Below are positions 34,484 through 45,254 of a stretch of 64,000 bases of DNA, in pieces. The notes beneath the pieces are model-generated. The model saw nothing but the letters and a program-made list of their open reading frames with translations. It was not told the DNA's origin and did no database searches. Source of the DNA: Papiliotrema nemorosa (taxonomy: Eukaryota > Basidiomycota > Tremellomycetes > Tremellales > Rhynchogastremaceae); contig JASKOT010000014.1 of NCBI GenBank assembly GCA_032158125.1, positions 248,001 to 312,000 of the forward strand. Reading direction: 5' to 3'. A program made the translations under genes and the position numbers. Every line of letters begins with the position of its first letter. Within the stretch, counting starts at the first letter, position 1.

Positions 34484-37400
34484 TGTGGGGCACTGGGGTA
34501 ATGGGGTAGAGGATAAGGTCGTGTGAGCTGACAGGGAGACACGATCTGTGCGATGAGGTCGAAAGCAATGAAGCGATGGGACCAGTTCTCCTGGTGACTT
34601 TGACCTCTGCTAAAGGACCGCCGGTGTTCGTGATGGAATACGTATACCCGAGGATCGATTGAATCACCACAGCTGGTCTTGGTGGTGTTCGACTGCACTG
34701 ATCAAGTCAGCCGATCATCCTATGCACATGTAGGGCGTCGAGCAGACAGGTTGGGCGAGTTGTATAGAACAGTGTGATCTAGATGATCTAGATAGCAAGA
34801 GACGTATGACGACTGGCGTTTTTTTCCTGCCAAGAAGCATGTGAAACCCCGATGCCAATCGTCGTGGTTGGCTTGGCCTTGGATGAATAGCAATGGTACT
34901 CACCGAGGTCTACTCTGCCTTGGATATGTACCTCGTCCGTCTGCGCTTACTGTGTCGGGCCTCTGAACGAGGTGAAGAGCGACGTCGAGCTGAGCGAAGA
35001 AGCAGATGATGGTCGGGGCGATGAGATCGAGGGTGATTGATTGATGACGTCCTCTCTTCATCTATTCTCCGAGGACCTCAATGGTGACTGCCTGTCCTTT
35101 TTGTTCAAGTGGTATCCTGTATGATCAAGTACAACAGACTACAGTAGATCTCGTCGCTAGCATCGAATCGTCGTGGGAAGATGCATGCGCAGGAAAAGAG
35201 CTACGCACTTTTGTCCTCCATGTATCCATATGTCATCCCAATTAGAAAACAGGGCCTGAAAAGACAGGGTCGCATGCGCCAATTTCCCCGAACGTCCAAC
35301 CGCATCTCATGTCATGTCTCTGTATCTCTTTTATCCTCACACGACCCATGCATGGCCCCTACCCGTGTCTGTATCTGGCACGGGTGGGTGGGTGCACACT
35401 GCATAAATCCCTTAAGGTTGATACGATTTACTCGCCGCGTAATGGATCGAGAAGGAGATCCCTTCGAGTGTCTCGTCAAGGGCTATAACCAGCGACCCCG
35501 CAGTTCTGAATAGAATAACGAGAAATGAGTCCATTCATTCCGTACACGATTATTTCGTGCCGGACGCCATCGGCAACTTTCACAGGGTCGCAGTTGACGC
35601 CGCTTTGCTCATGGTGACAAACTACGGAGACGCCGCAGCAGTCGTGTGCATCTCACGCTGCGATACTGCCGGGATTCTGGGCGACAGGCTGAAAGGCAGC
35701 CATTATTGTTGATCTATGGTCCTGTAGCGATGCATCTCATCTTGGTGTCGTACTCGTAAATGGTATGTTGAGCCGCTGAGAAAGGACGCCACATGCCGTA
35801 TTTGGCCACCCCGCCGGTCGACCAACCGAGTGGATGGTCGTGGCAAAGTCGCTCGTTCCCAGCAACAGCGTCTGATCTCCGACTGCAAATCACAGCTGAT
35901 GATGGGGAAGCGAAACATTAAGAGCTGTCACTCAACGATGTGTAATAATCACGTCGACGGCATCGATATGGCATTTGCGCTCTCAAGTGCGAGACCGTGA
36001 AAGCGGCACCTTGTGATATGGTGGAAGGCAAAAGCGTCCTGGTGCCCTGGTGACTCACCTTGGTGATGAGCTCAACCCGCGTGCGATAAATGCAAGCATT
36101 GTGCTTGACAATGGAAGGGCTCCTCGCCGCTTGTGTCTGGCCGAGGAGGCTCCGCAGTGGAGCTCAACGGACAGCCATAATCCTTGATAGCACATACTAT
36201 CGCTTCACCCTCTGTGAGCGTCGATGCTTGTTGTGACTCGCTTGGAGAATGCAATGCTTCCGTCTTTAGTCTTCCCGCTCCGTCTCAGCCTATACATTAT
36301 CAAGCCTTCGCAATCGTGGTACCTCGACTTCCCGTGGCCCTAGTTCCTCTCTCTCCCGGGAGCAGTCACTTTCTCTCGGTCGATCAGGCCCATCAAATCA
36401 TCTCTGTTAAATACCTCAACCGCAGGTCCACTTGACGACCGTCTTGATCAAATGATACGGTCCTCGTTTCATAGATTAGCCAAAATGTCCCTTCGAACTC
36501 GGCAAGATACCAGATCCGGGGTCTCACCCTGTATCTCCGAGCTCTCTCTTATCGCAAAGAATAGCACCGAGTGATGCGCTTGGACGCCTATGTGCTTCGC
36601 ACGGAGTGAGACCGCCGATCACCTTTCGTTTCATCTGTGCGTCGTATCTTTCGAAGATCAATTGACCAGCCATCTGGGTTTTCGGCACGGAGCCGCTGAC
36701 GTACGACATACTCGCTGGTGAAGGTTGTGGTTTGATAGAAGCGGAAGAAATGAAGGGTATTTGACGCGGAGATCAAGAGCGGGATAGATGTCGTTCCGCC
36801 GAGCCCGAAGGAACCGTCAGTTGAAAGTCAGTCAACGCCCCTATCGAGTGTTATGCTGGCAAAGGCGCATCGAACAGCCTTATTGAGCTTCGACCGAGTA
36901 GCATGAGCGTGCACAATTATTCGCACCTGGGTATACTACTCGGCAGGATTGGAAGGAATGAGCGATGACTGACCGGCCAGTGCAATCGAAAGTCGGCCGT
37001 GTCGGTCAAATGCGATGATGAGGTACGCAGAGTAGGGTAACGTAATAGGGACAAAGTGGCAAAGTCTGAAACGAGTGATGAGAACAACGACCTACCTACC
37101 TCATCAACCTCAAACCAGTGACCTCGCGCATTCAGACTCGCATGTTGACCGATGCATCACGGGCGTCTCGGCTAATAGCAGCTCAAGGTGGCCACAGCAT
37201 TCGCTGAGACTCTTTCAAACTAAGCATCGAAATGGGCTCCACGGCGAGGGTATCACCCAAAGTCCGAGCGATTCACGCGCACGGGAAGCCGAGGACAGGG
37301 ATTTGTTTGATGGACACGAGACCGACTGGAATCCATTGTCTGTGTGTCTTGTGGAGGTGAAGACCCCATTTTGAGGATCCCATCAGCGCCGCGCTTGCCG

Positions 37401-37800
37401 AGACGGAGGGATGGTTCTCCGATAGGTCCCACCCTTGGCAGATATGGCGTTTTTGATGAGCGCGGGAGAGGTCCTCACTACACCTCAGCGGAATTCCCTC
37501 TCTCTTCCAATGCCTGTGCGTAAATGGACGGGGAGATGCTCGTCATGGGACCTAATACTTCCGTGGGGTACCATCAAGCAGGAAGATTGTTCCACGACTA
37601 ACCCTCGGCATGATTCCCAGTGATCGACGTTCAGGTACGACGTGATGTCGATCACTTTTATCCGGGAAGCATAGGATTCGAGGACTCACGAGGTGTCTAC
37701 TACTGAGACCGAAGCAGCAAATGAAGATTGGACATCTCCTGCATCTCATTACGCCATACCTTGACGCCGATACCTCGGAGAGGGCGTACAAAGTGCATAG
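34484..37800. other. Long gene-poor stretch upstream of the forkhead gene
   Basis: 3.3 kb, far longer than any other intergenic gap in the window. Many short frames exist, but none has an ATG start combined with splice structure or recognisable motif. Protein-like fragments at 34480-34698 (minus) may be a 5' exon or chance. A short hairpin-capable sequence lies near 36118-36150. I cannot support a gene here; it may be an extended regulatory region or hold non-coding RNA. Confidence 0.4.
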
Positions 37801-37869
37801 TATAAAAGGTCGGAGACTAAAACTGATCGTCGGTCTTACCCTTCTCATCCCTCACCCCTGATCGTCCGT

Positions 37870-37882
37870 CACACACACACAA
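37870..37882 (+). repeat. Short CA repeat in forkhead leader
   Basis: A run of about six CA dinucleotides in the ATG-free leader. Confidence 0.6.
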
Positions 37883-38231
37883 GGATCTTATTGTTGTTTT
37901 CCGAACGTTGTTGTACTTCACACATCGCACCAACGTGTTCAGCGATCGACAAGGCGAGACATCCCCGAAAGCGCTGCCCACTGCTCGTGCGCTCGCCCTG
38001 CCCTATCGCGCTCATCACTCACCCCATCAGCTCGGTCGACATAGGCGAGAGGTATATCTACTCAGGCTGTACATCTACCCTCTTCCCCCCCCACCCCTCT
38101 CACTCCCTCCCACACACAATATTGTTGTCCTATACTTTGTCTTTCGAGTCTGTCCAACTTTGTCATACCCCTTTGAAACGGGTCTATAGCATACATACAA
38201 CTGTATCTGTCGGTGATTGATTGTCTACCTA

Positions 38232-38257
38232 TCTGTCTGTCTGTCTGTCTGTCTGTC
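38232..38257 (+). repeat. TCTG microsatellite (about six units)
   Basis: Six and a half tandem TCTG units in the presumed 5' untranslated leader of the forkhead gene, about 85 bases before the start codon. Confidence 0.85.
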
Positions 38258-38340
38258 CGCATCGTTTCGTCGCCTACTCCCACCCACCACCTTCGATTCT
38301 GCGCCTAAGATATCCTTTGCTCCACTGGAATACGACGCGA

Positions 38341-40766
38341 TGTTTACCTCGCCAGTCACTCCAGTCCGATATGGTACGTGGCCAAGATATAACCCAGCTG
38401 CGATACCATCCTCTCCCTCTCCCACAGCACCCATCTCTTCACTCACACAACAACTTTCCATTTCCTCGAGAGAAAACAACAACAATAACAACCTCGACGA
38501 TCCATCTTTATCATCCCCAACTCTATCTTCGCCTGTCGTGACCACTCCGTTTACCTTTCGACACGCGACATACGCTGTCAATCCATTAGCATCCCCCGTC
38601 ACTCCCACTACGGCCTTATTGTCATCATCACCTGTTTTCGGAACAATGGGAGCTGCGTATCCGGATACCCCTTCTCCCCCTTCTACGTATGGGATCAACG
38701 GTGGTGTTATTGTCAGTGACAATGGGACAATGTTAGGGTGAGTACTATCTCTGTCTCGTTTCAGCTCGTGACCCCCTGGTATCAGTCGGATCCAAGTTTC
38801 CCATTGTCTCCCCACCACCCAAATTCATCTTCACCCTCCTTTGGTATTCTCGCCATTTTCGCCGATACTCCCTCCTACGCGAATACAGTTCAGAACAATA
38901 GAATCCCAGGCCGAGATGTGACCCGAGCTAACCTCATGTTCCCAGGTCCGCGCCAGGCACCACGACGGCTACCTCTTGTATCCGACTCATCCCTTCTCAA
39001 TCTCATGTCCTCCACAACACCAGCGACCCATTCATCATTCCACCTTCCACCACTGCCATCCACACCAAACATCCTCGTCCTGCCCTACGACCCACCTTGT
39101 CGCATAATGCAGTGTACCAGCAACCTTCTTCAAACGCATCTTATCGACGAATGATGGCTCCGCTATCCGCCACCCCCGCCACCACCACGACCTCGACCGC
39201 TTCCACGGTTGCTTCTACCACTGTCGAGGCTGCTCAGCCTATCTCCACTGTCCAGACTCGGCCTTCGACAGCTGGAGCAGTGGGTACAACACCCACTGGA
39301 TTCCCCGGGGGACTGTCTTCGAGTGCGCCCCCACCCTCAGCGCCGATCTCTATCCCCGTTTCACAGCCTAGTCAAGTCGGCCACGAGGCACATCATCCAC
39401 CACCGACCTCGTCTGAAGTCGGATCACCCAGCGCCCTTGCCACTTCAAATACCCCTCATCATCCTCATCAACATCCTCCTCATCCTCACTATCATCCTCA
39501 CGCACCATCCTCGTTCCCTCCTTCCCATTCGGTGAGCAGCACACCATACGCCGACGAAGGATCATTTCACACCACCTCGTACCCTTACGACACTTCTGCT
39601 CCATCACCTTATACCACTTCGCCCTGGTCTCAGACCCAGGGGCTGCCTTCACCTCAATTCGCTCATCAAGCACCACTCCCTCCTCCCTTCTACCCCGCGC
39701 CACACCCATACTTTGACATGTACAGTCAGAGTAAGCAACTCGAGCCAATCTTGGCGCCGGGAGAGATTCCAGCTCCTCGACCGCCCATGTCTTACGCTGC
39801 ATTGATAGGAGAAGCTCTCCTCATGGCGCCGCCACCCCACCACCTGTACGTCTCGGAGATTTCAGACTCCATCAAGAAGCGATATGCCTGTGAGTAACAC
39901 ACCTCTACACACTCACACACACACCATACACCACACAAGCTGTCCTCGTTTTGCTCCTCGTTCTCGCCGTTCAAGCCGATATCGCGATGGCTGACGAGAT
40001 AGACTATCGTCAGAATCCTTCCAAAATTTACAATGGGGTGAGACACCAGACATCCATGTGCAAAGCCTTTGTCAAGCTCCCTCGCCCATTCGGCGACCAA
40101 TCCGGTGGTGCTCGAAAATGGGCCATCCGAGCTGGATGCGAGTCCTGGTTCCAAGGAGGAGGATATCATCCACCAGGCTCCAATGCTGCTACCGCTGCGG
40201 CACGACGAACCGGTGGAAAGGCCAAGTCGACCGCTCGATCAAAACAACTCGCCATTGGGACTGTGTCGCCTCCTGAGAAAAAAGTCGGGATCTACGACGA
40301 AGCTCCTTGGTCGCCTGGTCCAAGTGCCGGTCCAGCTTACGATGGTTCAGGTCGACCTTTCTATCCCTACTCTCAGCCTCAACCTTATGCTGCGCCATAC
40401 TTTTCCCCAGGATTCCACTACATGCCCATTCCACATGGACAAGCCGCTCCTACCGGGTACGCCATCCCGGGTTCGCAAGGGCCAAACTTCTTTGGTCAGT
40501 GGAATCCTTACCCTGTCGGACCACCTCCTGCGCTTTCGACCTCGACCTCGACTGTCGCTTCGTCCATTGTGCCCAGCATGTACAACCGATCCTTTGAGGC
40601 CGACTCGATGTCTTCTCCCGAGCGTCACGATTGGCGAGAAGACACGCATCATCATAGCGGTCCATCGGAGCACGGTTCACCAGACTCTTTCGACGGAAAG
40701 GTCATCTCGCCCATGTCCCACGGAGCCATGCTTTCCCCTCACAAGGCATCGCCCGAGGTCGTGTAG
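38341..40766 (+). CDS. Forkhead transcription factor
   Basis: Exons 38341-38737, 38946-39889 and 40003-40766 in the simplest model. The N-terminal ~400 residues are Ser/Thr/Pro-rich with short Asn and His-Pro runs. The forkhead domain spans the second intron: PRPPMSYAALIGEALLMAPP, LYVSEISDSIKKRYAYYRQN, YNGVRHQTSMCKAFVKLPRP and GGARKWAIRAGCESWFQGGG. Helix 3, normally N-S-I-R-H-N-L-S, reads NGVRHQTSM: the DNA-contacting Arg and His are kept, others are replaced. The C-terminal third is Tyr/Pro/Gly/Ser-rich (YPYSQPQPYAAPYFSPGF). It should be a nuclear DNA-binding regulator. I cannot say whether it is an Hcm1- or Fkh-type or lineage-specific factor. Intron 1 (38738-38945) may contain a cassette exon. 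Confidence 0.85.
39451..39513 (+). repeat. His-Pro codon repeat in the forkhead gene
   Basis: Degenerate CATCCT repeats encode a His/Pro-rich run (PHHPHQHPPHPHYHPH) in the disordered N-terminal half. Confidence 0.7.
39901..39940 (+). repeat. CA-rich low-complexity tract in forkhead intron 2
   Basis: Degenerate CACA/ACAC repeats just after the intron donor; the intron is 113 nt, longer than local average. Confidence 0.55.
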
Positions 40767-41341
40767 CGGTCTCTCTTATCAAGCGACCTCGCTGTGCGAA
40801 GGATTGCTTGGGCTGGGCATCTCCTTATAGCCGATTCGGTACTGTATAACAAGCTTCCGGGGGATTTATAACCTCGACACGAATCGTCCTTTTCTCGCTG
40901 GTCGAGGTGGAGACGAGTCGGCTCGATATGTATGTATCCATCTGACGAATCTTGATGAATCATGACGGATACACGACGCTTCTTTGGGTACCTGGGTTTC
41001 TCGTATATGGTAGCGAGGCGAAGGGGGAAGGTGGAGTGGTCCGATTTGATTTCGCTTTTCTCCATGTTTAGCCGTGTCAGATTATAGCTCTTATTGTATG
41101 CATAGACGTGTCGAATCAGCGACTGCTTCTCGGTGCGTCTCTTTTGCCTGTCCCTGTGTGATCAATGGTAATGAGCATGGTTAGATTGGGCGGGAGATGA
41201 GCAGATGCATTCGTGATGAGTAATAGATGATCTGGTCAAGTCGTCAATGATATCGTGTATCGTACCGTCTCCACCTCGTTGCCTGCGGTCTTTCGTATCG
41301 TCTCTCGCCTTTTCGTGATTCTATGATAGTTCGCAGATCGC
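40767..41341. other. Convergent intergenic region forkhead / ARE gene
   Basis: 575 bp of 3' flanking sequence with no supported gene. Confidence 0.4.
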
Positions 41342-43468
41342 TCAATATCGAAGGTAACACACCGCTCTGGCCGTCAGCAAAACCTTCAACCTATTTGACC
41401 AGGAAGCTCACAAGAGGGGGAAACCCGACATCAAGCCCAACCAAAAGACGATGTTTCCCACCGTCTTATTCCTCTTCACCGCGGGCAGCCTGCCCAGTGC
41501 TATAAGAGGTAGTTGAGCCATCTACCATCAGCTCGTCCAATAGCATAGAGGCATTTCGACTCACCTGCATGAGAAAGAGATACGGTCTGATCTTCTTGGT
41601 AACTACCGCCATGACCATCTCATGGACCAGGGCAGATAACAAAAAGGTCAAGAATGTAGCGGACATTCGAGATAGACGTAGACCGTACATTGTCGAAGCG
41701 TAGACGTGGCGGAGCAAGAAGGTGTGTACTGGCTTGTTCCATTTTCGCGAGAATTGGTCCCACGATGTAGAGTTCCACCAATCTTGATAAAACTCTCTAT
41801 CCGCAAAGCTATACATTAGGCCACTCGGACGTCGAGGTAAAGGCGTTGCTCACTAGGACAGCTCGGCAAAACCGGTACAGACACATTCGAAGATGATGTA
41901 AAATATCAAGAGGTAGTTGACCATCATAGGCAAAGCGAGATTGATGAAACTCTTCAATAGTGAATCTCCAGGTTTCGGCGTATAAGGCATAATGTAATGT
42001 TCCGTAATGAGGTAGATTAACGAGAACGTCCCGAAAGTCGCAGCGATCTTCTCGAGCACCACGAGTGGTCGGATCGTGTTGGTCCTGGGGTACTCTAGCT
42101 GATAAACCAGTGTGGGGATACACATGTAATCGAGGAAATGGCGGTAGGTGATGTTTTCAGGCCAGACGAGTCCTTTGGTACCGTTCGATTTGAGTTCTTC
42201 TTCCATCGCATCAATGTTTCGGGCGAGGATGGCCACTCGTTCGTTGGAAGACCAGGCGAGGGTACTCGGCGCATGAATGTCGTGGGGGGTGATTTCATGC
42301 GCTGGCTCGAGAGACGTGCCGTGAGGAAGATTCTTGTCGGGTTGGGGTAGAGCATCCGTAGCGATATTCGACTTCTTCTTCCGCAATCCAGCTACGGATC
42401 GACGACGCAGTTCAGGCTCGGGAGTACCGCCTGGGGACACGTTACTAGCGCTGATGATCTGGGATCTGGCCAAGGGATTGGAGGGAGTCGCAAATCCCGG
42501 TGTGCCGATAGGTGTAGTGCCTACTTCCGCTTTGGCTTCTTGCGCCTCTAGGTCTGCCCTCCTCGACGCCGCTTCTTCCAATGCTCCCTCCCTTCCTCCA
42601 GGCAGCGATTCGACAAGTTCTGCCAGTTCTTTCCTCTCCTTTTGTAAGCGGTAGTAGACTGTAGCGAGCATTCCATTGTGTGCCATGTACGAGTGCATCT
42701 AGTGTGAGCTCATGTCGAGCCATGTTGGACTCACCTTCATGAGGCACGACAAGGCGTGCAGAACCAAGAATCCCGCTTGAACCCAATACCATTGCCGATG
42801 GTACCCCCACCAAATAGCCACAAACAGGTAGGTTGTCTGGAAAACGTGCTGGATAAACGCCCCGGTCCAGTAATACGATATGTATCGATTTTGCAACGCT
42901 TTGGCGAATGGGACGCAAAGGAACATGGTACCCATCATGAGACCGTCCGAGATGGCCAGAACGAGTACATCGCCAGTGATAAGTCGACCAAAGTTCCATG
43001 AAAGGGGTGTGCGGTTGTCTTCCCATGATTTGACGGATGTACGGAGGAACAACAATGCAAGACCTATCATCAGGCCTAGCTACACCTGGACCCGAGAGAT
43101 GATGATGAGAGCAAGTACTCACCTATCCAGAATAGAACGAAGAAGCCCCTAAATTGATCGGTCTGAGACTGCTCATTCATCCTGTCCAAAGCTGACACTC
43201 TAGGCGTAAAGCTCAATACGGCCTTGAGTTGAGCATTAGAAGAGGAGCGATACGGCCTGACAGTGATGGTACCAGCTGGAGTGGGTATCACATTCTCCTC
43301 TGTCCGTGATAAAGTGGTAGTCATCTCTATAGGGGTGGTCGCGTCCACGTTGACGTTGGAGAGATTCGGGGTAGATGGCGCTTGAGAGCCTTGTCGCGAG
43401 CTGCGAGTCAACCAGAATCCTGTTCGCACTTGAATACAAAGAGTTGATGCTCACCGTGTAGAGACCAT
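41342..43468 (-). CDS. ARE2: Sterol O-acyltransferase (MBOAT), ARE1/ARE2 type
   Basis: About seven exons. Short first exon (MVSTR) at 43468, disordered Ser/Pro/Thr N-terminus, then membrane segments (FFVLFWIGLMIGLALLF, DVLVLAISDGLMMGTMFL, FQTTYLFVAIWWGYHRQWY). The hallmark motifs are all present: YMCIPTLVYQLEYPRT, the active-site FADREFYQDWWNSTSWDQF (FYxDWWN), and the catalytic histidine in SALVHEMVMAVV. The C-terminal exons, recovered by splicing to 41342, give MAQLPLIALGRLPAVKRNKT and WLGLMSGFPLLAV. It esterifies ergosterol with acyl-CoA in the ER for storage in lipid droplets. The YQLEYPRT and FYQDWWN motifs favour sterol acyltransferase over diacylglycerol acyltransferase 1. The charged, Gly/Thr-rich loop between residues ~190 and ~330 looks cytosolic and regulatory. 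Confidence 0.88.
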
Positions 43469-43654
43469 ATTTGAGCTCAATCGGTCCACGTAGCTTCAGA
43501 ACTTGAGAGCTGATGTAAAGTGATGAAAGAATTGCAAGCGAAAGATGGGTCTCCTAGGTGACATGGACTTCAGCGGCCAAAACTCGAAGGATGACGTTTC
43601 AGAAATTATCCACGTCGTTCTCTCCTCATTCTCATCCAGTCCGTTCCGGCCGCC
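43469..43654. promoter_or_regulatory. Short divergent promoter, ARE gene / NCE101
   Basis: Only 186 bp separate the starts. No TATA box visible. Confidence 0.45.
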
Positions 43655-43975
43655 ATGCCAAAAGTGTACCTCTTATCAAGAGCGCTGGATCCGATACTAG
43701 GAGTGTTCACCGGACTCCTGGCCTACCATCTGTCCGAGACGAATCCGAGGTCAAATATCCCGCCCGGACACACGCTCCAAGAATTGATACCTTGGCAATT
43801 GGGTGTATGGAGGGAAGAAAGGAGAGTGAGAGAGCTGACTCAGAGTGGGGGAGTCGAGGTCCCAGTTGGTGTGCCGGTGATAGGGGGCAAAAGTGAAGGA
43901 GTGGACGCGAGTACGGATGTGGACTGGGATAAGATCAGGAGAGAATTGGAGGGGGATAAGGGCAAGTCGGCATGA
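43655..43975 (+). CDS. NCE101: NCE101-like non-classical export protein 1
   Basis: Single exon, 106 residues. The first 48 residues (MPKVYLLSRALDPILGVFTG, LLAYHLSETNPRS, PPGHTLQELIPWQ) match the whole of the small NCE101/NCE1 family: one membrane segment beginning with the DP motif and ending in YE/SETNPR, then PPGHTL.eLi. Yeast NCE101 is about 53 residues and was linked to non-classical secretion of endogenous galectin-like cargo. This protein has a ~55-residue soluble C-terminal extension (WREERRVRELTQSG, VDWDKIRRELEGDKGKSA) absent from the yeast protein. It diverges from ARE over 186 bp. Confidence 0.82.
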   Translation: MPKVYLLSRALDPILGVFTGLLAYHLSETNPRSNIPPGHTLQELIPWQLGVWREERRVRELTQSGGVEVPVGVPVIGGKSEGVDASTDVDWDKIRRELEGDKGKSA

Positions 43976-44513
43976 AGAGCGATTCGACATGGTGAGCAAA
44001 TGTCTTCATCTTCTGTGCAACGGTTCTGGCATACTGAAAATGCCCAGAGCGTTGACTGGTACGACCAGAGTGGGAAAGACGGACAGTCTCGCCCCGAACG
44101 AGCAGGTTGGGTACAGACTTTTGTTGTACAGTATGAAGGAAAAGGCAAGATTATCTGGAGTCGGTCACTTGCAGGAGCTACTCAGACTAGGCGGTGCATC
44201 GAGCATGTGTCGACCGCTATACGAGACAGTCCAACATACACAAATTGTCAATGCATACAACCTATTGTTGTCGACGTCGTCGTGGGTTTCTAGGTGGACC
44301 CGTCCTCTTGACCTTTGTACCATCGGTCAAAAACACCCTCACTCCAAATTGTATCTTTGGTCCCAAGCTGTCCGTGAGGAAATCAACGAGTGTAGTGAAC
44401 GCGTTGCGGTGTTGAGCGAAAGAGAGATAATGATAAGGGAGGTGTAGCGAGGTGAAGAATTATAAGGAGGATCGATGATCAGCGGCTCATCTTGCTGTAA
44501 TGCACGTCCGGGC
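43976..44513 (+). other. Convergent region NCE101 / mS41 with two overlapping candidate ORFs
   Basis: 538 bp. Two ATG-started plus-strand frames overlap: 43989-44447 (152 codons, MVSKCLHLLCNGSGIL...) and 44000-44293 (97 codons, MSSSSVQRFWHTENAQ...). Both look protein-like in parts but they exclude each other, neither has introns and neither matches a family I know. One may be real, or the stretch may be 3' untranslated sequence. Confidence 0.3.
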
Positions 44514-45061
44514 TCACCCCCTGAACTTCTTTGGGCCCCTTGGCGGTCTGACGAAATCTTGCGGAGCGTCTCCTTCTGAAAATCGATGTAGACAGTGCAT
44601 CTACGATATCAGCTGAACTCTCCCTCCTCCATCATCTAACCCACATAATATCTGTCACATTAGTCTGACACCCAAGGTATGGCGCTACAACTCACTTTCG
44701 ATCCTTCACGCTAACTCCGGCATCTCTCATAGGCGCCGTTCCCTGCCTATACACATCTGTCAATTCTTCCCATGTGTTTGCCCTTTCTCCAAGGTTTTTA
44801 GGGGCGTCCCGTCCCATCAGATCGAGAAGTGCACTAGGTGTTTGGACGTTGTCTGGTATAAGCATCTATGTCCCATGTATCTTGCGGAAACGAGACATGC
44901 GGAGCGTATTTGAGAGATAGAGACGTACCCCTTGGCGAGAGAGCTTTCTTGCCTTGTAATGCTATACGAAGGGGAGAAGAGGTCGAGATTTGTCGAACGG
45001 CGTTTTGAGCCGGGATGCAGGCCGCAAGCCGAGATGTCGAAGCTCTCAAGGACATCCACAT
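44514..45061 (-). CDS. FYV4: Mitochondrial small-subunit ribosomal protein mS41 (IGR motif)
   Basis: Three exons give about 110 residues. The start MWMSLRASTSRLAACIPAQN plus AVRQISTSSP is a typical amphipathic Arg/Ser mitochondrial presequence. The body is the IGR domain (PF09597): TPSALLDLMGRDAPKNLGER, ANTWEELTDVYRQGTAPMRD and AGVSVKDR, with a final KGDAPQDFVRPPRGPKKFRG. The motif 'F/LL..xGR ... tWeeL ... l...G..v..R' is that of Fyv4/mS41, which helps bind or position the mRNA channel side of the mitoribosomal small subunit. The signature IGR is MGR here. The second intron (about 135 nt) is longer than average. The start at 45061 was preferred to a TTG-containing upstream extension. Confidence 0.72.
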
Positions 45062-45254
45062 ATTGTCTCTTTGCCTCGTCGTCGTCTCAACAGGTCTGTA
45101 TTTCCACGAGATGGGTAGCAAGAGCAAGGTATAGGTGAAAGAGGAGTGTCGAAATGGTCGACTTCGCGGAGAAATTTGATCCCGTCCAGGTTACATTCAA
45201 CTGATTATTTTGACATCAACCATCGACCAGGCATTCCATACCTCGACGCGCAGC
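45062..45254. promoter_or_regulatory. Short divergent promoter, mS41 / FAF1
   Basis: 193 bp between starts of two ribosome-related genes (mitochondrial and cytosolic), which may be co-expressed. No TATA box seen. Confidence 0.45.

Larger units (their letters stand above)
37801..38340 (+). promoter_or_regulatory. TATA box and long ATG-free leader of the forkhead gene
   Basis: TATAAAA sits at 37801-37807. From there to the start codon at 38341 (about 530 nt) there is not a single ATG, whereas about eight would be expected by chance. The leader is pyrimidine-rich with CA runs near 37870-37882 and a TCTG repeat. This fits a long, scanning-permissive 5' untranslated region. Confidence 0.6.

Noticed and set aside
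36118..36150. Short hairpin in the gene-poor block
   Set aside because: Only seven or eight base pairs; expected often by chance in 3 kb.
38225..38818. 197-codon minus-strand open frame
   Set aside because: Antisense to the forkhead leader and first exon; its C-terminal run of Asp-Arg-Gln-Thr repeats is the TCTG microsatellite read backwards.
45210..45254. N-terminal extension of FAF1
   Set aside because: The upstream frame starts at TTG; the first ATG (45255) begins a normal basic N-terminus.
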